Origin: Glandiceps talaboti
Lineage: Eukaryota > Hemichordata > Enteropneusta > Spengelidae
Direction: 5' to 3'
DNA length: 64,000 nucleotides
Assembly: GCF_964340395.1 (NCBI RefSeq)
Contig: NC_135553.1
Location: 2,392,001 to 2,456,000, forward strand
The position numbers and the translations under genes are program-made. Below the pieces are notes generated by a model, which ran no database searches, was not told where the DNA came from, and saw only the letters and a program-made list of their open reading frames with translations. Of the stretch, positions 62,501 through 64,000 are shown in pieces. The stretch's first letter is position 1; each line of letters opens with the position of its first letter.

Positions 62501-64000
62501 CAGTTTGATAGTGTGATAAGGAGAGGACTTTTTAGCACTTTCCAAGCAAGTTTTAATTGTGCACCACTGATAAAACAATATTTTCACCAAAGTCATCTCT
62601 AGATACTGTTGCAAGGGTTGGAAATGTCTTTTTATTCTTTATTTATACAAAACAAGACACAATTTTGATATCAGACAATATATTTCCAAGTTTGAACTCA
62701 GTGTAACCCCTGGTCGTCGTCATCCCCCCCCCCCCCCCCCCCCCCCCAATGAGTTCTGCATTTTCTGATTGGTTAATGACTGTCCATCATTTTGCTCCCA
62801 GGTGTCCTTGTAGGTAACAAAACAGATTTAGGTGCAAGGAGAGCTGTAGATCCAGGTGCAGCAAGAGAATTTGCATTGCAGAATAACCTGGAATATTTTG
62901 AATGTTCTGCGGTAAGTAAAATGATATTTTCCAATCTCTACAATTCACATGTGAAAGACTTTATTTTGTACTATTATGTTCTTACATTGATCGTTATGAA
63001 ACTAGAACTTACCTTCAAAAATGTTTATATACTGTAGTATGTCAAGTGAGACTCTGTAGTTAGGATGTGGGTGTATATGTAGGGGTGAGGTACCGGGTAA
63101 TACTAATAGCTTATATGCAGCCTAGAATCCAGCCACATGGGGATTTTTGGTTTCTGCCGTTCCCCATGCCAGGGCATTTCACTAGCACCCACTTACTTTA
63201 ACCCGTTTAAGCGTGAGATTGATCATTATGAAACTAGAACTTACCTTCCAAAATGATTATATGCTGTAGTACTAGTAAGTAATTACATTGAGTTATAGAA
63301 AATAAGTGTTAATGAAGCTTCAGCCAGAAATTAAGTGAAAATTGTTTGTGGGTTTTTAAGATTTTCCCAGTGTGAGATGACAGCAATAGCATCACTGCAT
63401 TAGAACCAACTCAGAAGGTTGACCTTTACGATTTAAATGTAACTACCATATTCACTTGTCCCTGCATGAAATTGTAATTTAATTTTAGGTTTGCATAAAC
63501 AGCTGCTAGTAAAATACTAGGCATGGAAGGGGAAAGGTGAGAGTCAAAAATCCCCACATGACTGGATTCTTAGATTGTAAGATAGTTGGTGTTGCTCTGC
63601 CCTCACTGGCCTGCAAGGGGTTGATTGATCTGTGAGGGCGCCCCTTCACAATGTACCTTACACTGGATTCTAGGCTTATTTAGATGGTGTTTGTATGTTT
63701 CTATGAGTTTTGTCATTGTAGTTGACATTATATAGCAAGTGGTCCTGATAAAACACTCCAAATGTCTAAACTTGACATCTCATTCCATTAATCTGTGTCA
63801 AGTCTATCTTTTTAATGTAAAATATACTAGGATTGAAATGCTGAGAATTTGACGTGTGATATAATTTATCTCTGAATAGTTTCTTGTGCTAACAAATTTA
63901 ATTTTATCTTTTACCTGTATCTTACAGAGGGACATGGGAAATTATGAAGCACCATTCTACTTTTTAGCAAATGCCTTTTATAAACTTTATGAAGCCAAGG
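59533..64000 (+). CDS. IFT27: Intraflagellar transport protein 27 (Rab-like GTPase), nearly complete
   Basis: Small GTPase of the IFT-B complex that, with IFT25, carries cargo and the BBSome out of cilia. Exons: 59533-59569, 60227-60306, 60863-60922, 61595-61654, 61926-62040, 62802-62911, 63928-64000 and beyond; all GT-AG and in phase, with 178 codons visible. The P-loop is GESGVGKS. The switch region is HFPKSYSMTVG. The G3 motif is DSAGKE, the family's variant of DTAGQE. FDVTNETSF follows, then G4 NKTD and G5 ECSA. The C-terminus continues NYEAPFYFLANAFYKLYEAK. Human IFT27 is 186 residues, so only about eight residues and the stop fall off the right edge. No C-terminal prenyl Cys is expected for this family. 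The start ATG gives a short MPKLLRAKVIIVG strand as in homologues. Confidence 0.97.
61029..61093 (-). other. tRNA-like sequence (tRNA-derived SINE head or tRNA pseudogene)
   Basis: On the minus strand, TAGTTCAGCTGG (61085-61074) fits the Pol III A box and GGATCAATTCC (61039-61029) fits the B box. A D-stem GTTC/GAGC and a T-stem GTGGG/CCTAC with a 7-nt loop can form. The anticodon loop is enlarged and the acceptor stem does not pair, so this is not a functional tRNA. It lies in an IFT27 intron. Confidence 0.55.
62726..62748. repeat. Poly-C run
   Basis: C homopolymer about 53 bp upstream of the sixth IFT27 exon, close enough to contribute pyrimidines to its 3' splice site. Confidence 0.95.
63121..63676. 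mobile_element. Foldback element with a MITE nested in its right arm
   Basis: The left arm (63121-63192: CCTAGAATCCAGCCACATGG, GGATTTTTG, TTCCCC, ATGCC, ACTAGC) matches the right arm in inverse (about 63500-63570 plus 63672-63676). The right arm is interrupted by the 91-bp hairpin MITE. The element lies in an IFT27 intron. Confidence 0.7.
63571..63661. mobile_element. Hairpin MITE, copy 2 (91 bp) with 10-bp target duplication
   Basis: TAGATTGTAAGATAG...CTGCCCTCAC pairs with the reverse of GTGAGGGCGCC...TACCTTAC. The direct repeat ACTGGATTCT flanks it at 63561-63570 and 63662-63671. Same family as 10538-10634. Confidence 0.8.

Overview
The window is animal genomic DNA. Genes are split by many short GT-AG introns, the sequence is AT-rich, and microsatellites are extreme: long (AG)n, (TA)n, (CATA)n, (GT)n and poly-C runs. 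The recognisable genes are EIF3L, IFT27, a BRICHOS-domain secreted protein and three VWD-domain secreted proteins. IFT27 is missing from the main ecdysozoan models. With the repeat style, this suggests a marine invertebrate such as a hemichordate, other non-vertebrate deuterostome or lophotrochozoan. I cannot name the species.

Layout. 1-8.5 kb: 5' eleven coding exons of EIF3L (minus strand; the 3' exons lie off the left edge), with two introns filled by tandem arrays (27 bp and 83 bp units) that start at a splice donor. 8.65-9.35 kb: a foldback element. 10.5 kb: a small hairpin MITE. 11.8-19.4 kb: VWD gene 1 (minus). 19.5-24 kb: intergenic DNA with a microsatellite block. 24.2-28.7 kb: a five-exon plus-strand gene, not firmly identified, with a weak helical-pattern resemblance to MEI4. 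30.1-32.8 kb: a BRICHOS gene (minus). 33-36.6 kb: no gene seen. 36.9-47.1 kb and 47.8-54.9 kb: two copies of a tandem segmental duplication, each holding one VWD gene (genes 2 and 3, minus). 55-59.3 kb: no gene seen. 59.5-64 kb: IFT27 (plus), lacking only its last few codons.

The VWD family is the most distinctive content. Each gene encodes a signal peptide, a short propeptide ending in Lys-Arg, one or two six-cysteine modules resembling the second half of a WAP domain, a single VWD domain split over two exons, and a 13-nt terminal coding exon that supplies one cysteine, two residues and the stop. Reconstructed lengths are 270, 256 and 297 residues, and all exon phases close exactly. Genes 2 and 3 are recent duplicates that differ in their number of Cys modules. 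The BRICHOS protein is also small and secreted, so the middle of the window is rich in secretory genes. It is flanked by the conserved housekeeping gene EIF3L and the ciliary gene IFT27.

Exon boundaries were set by hand from splice signals, phase and family conservation. No searches were run.
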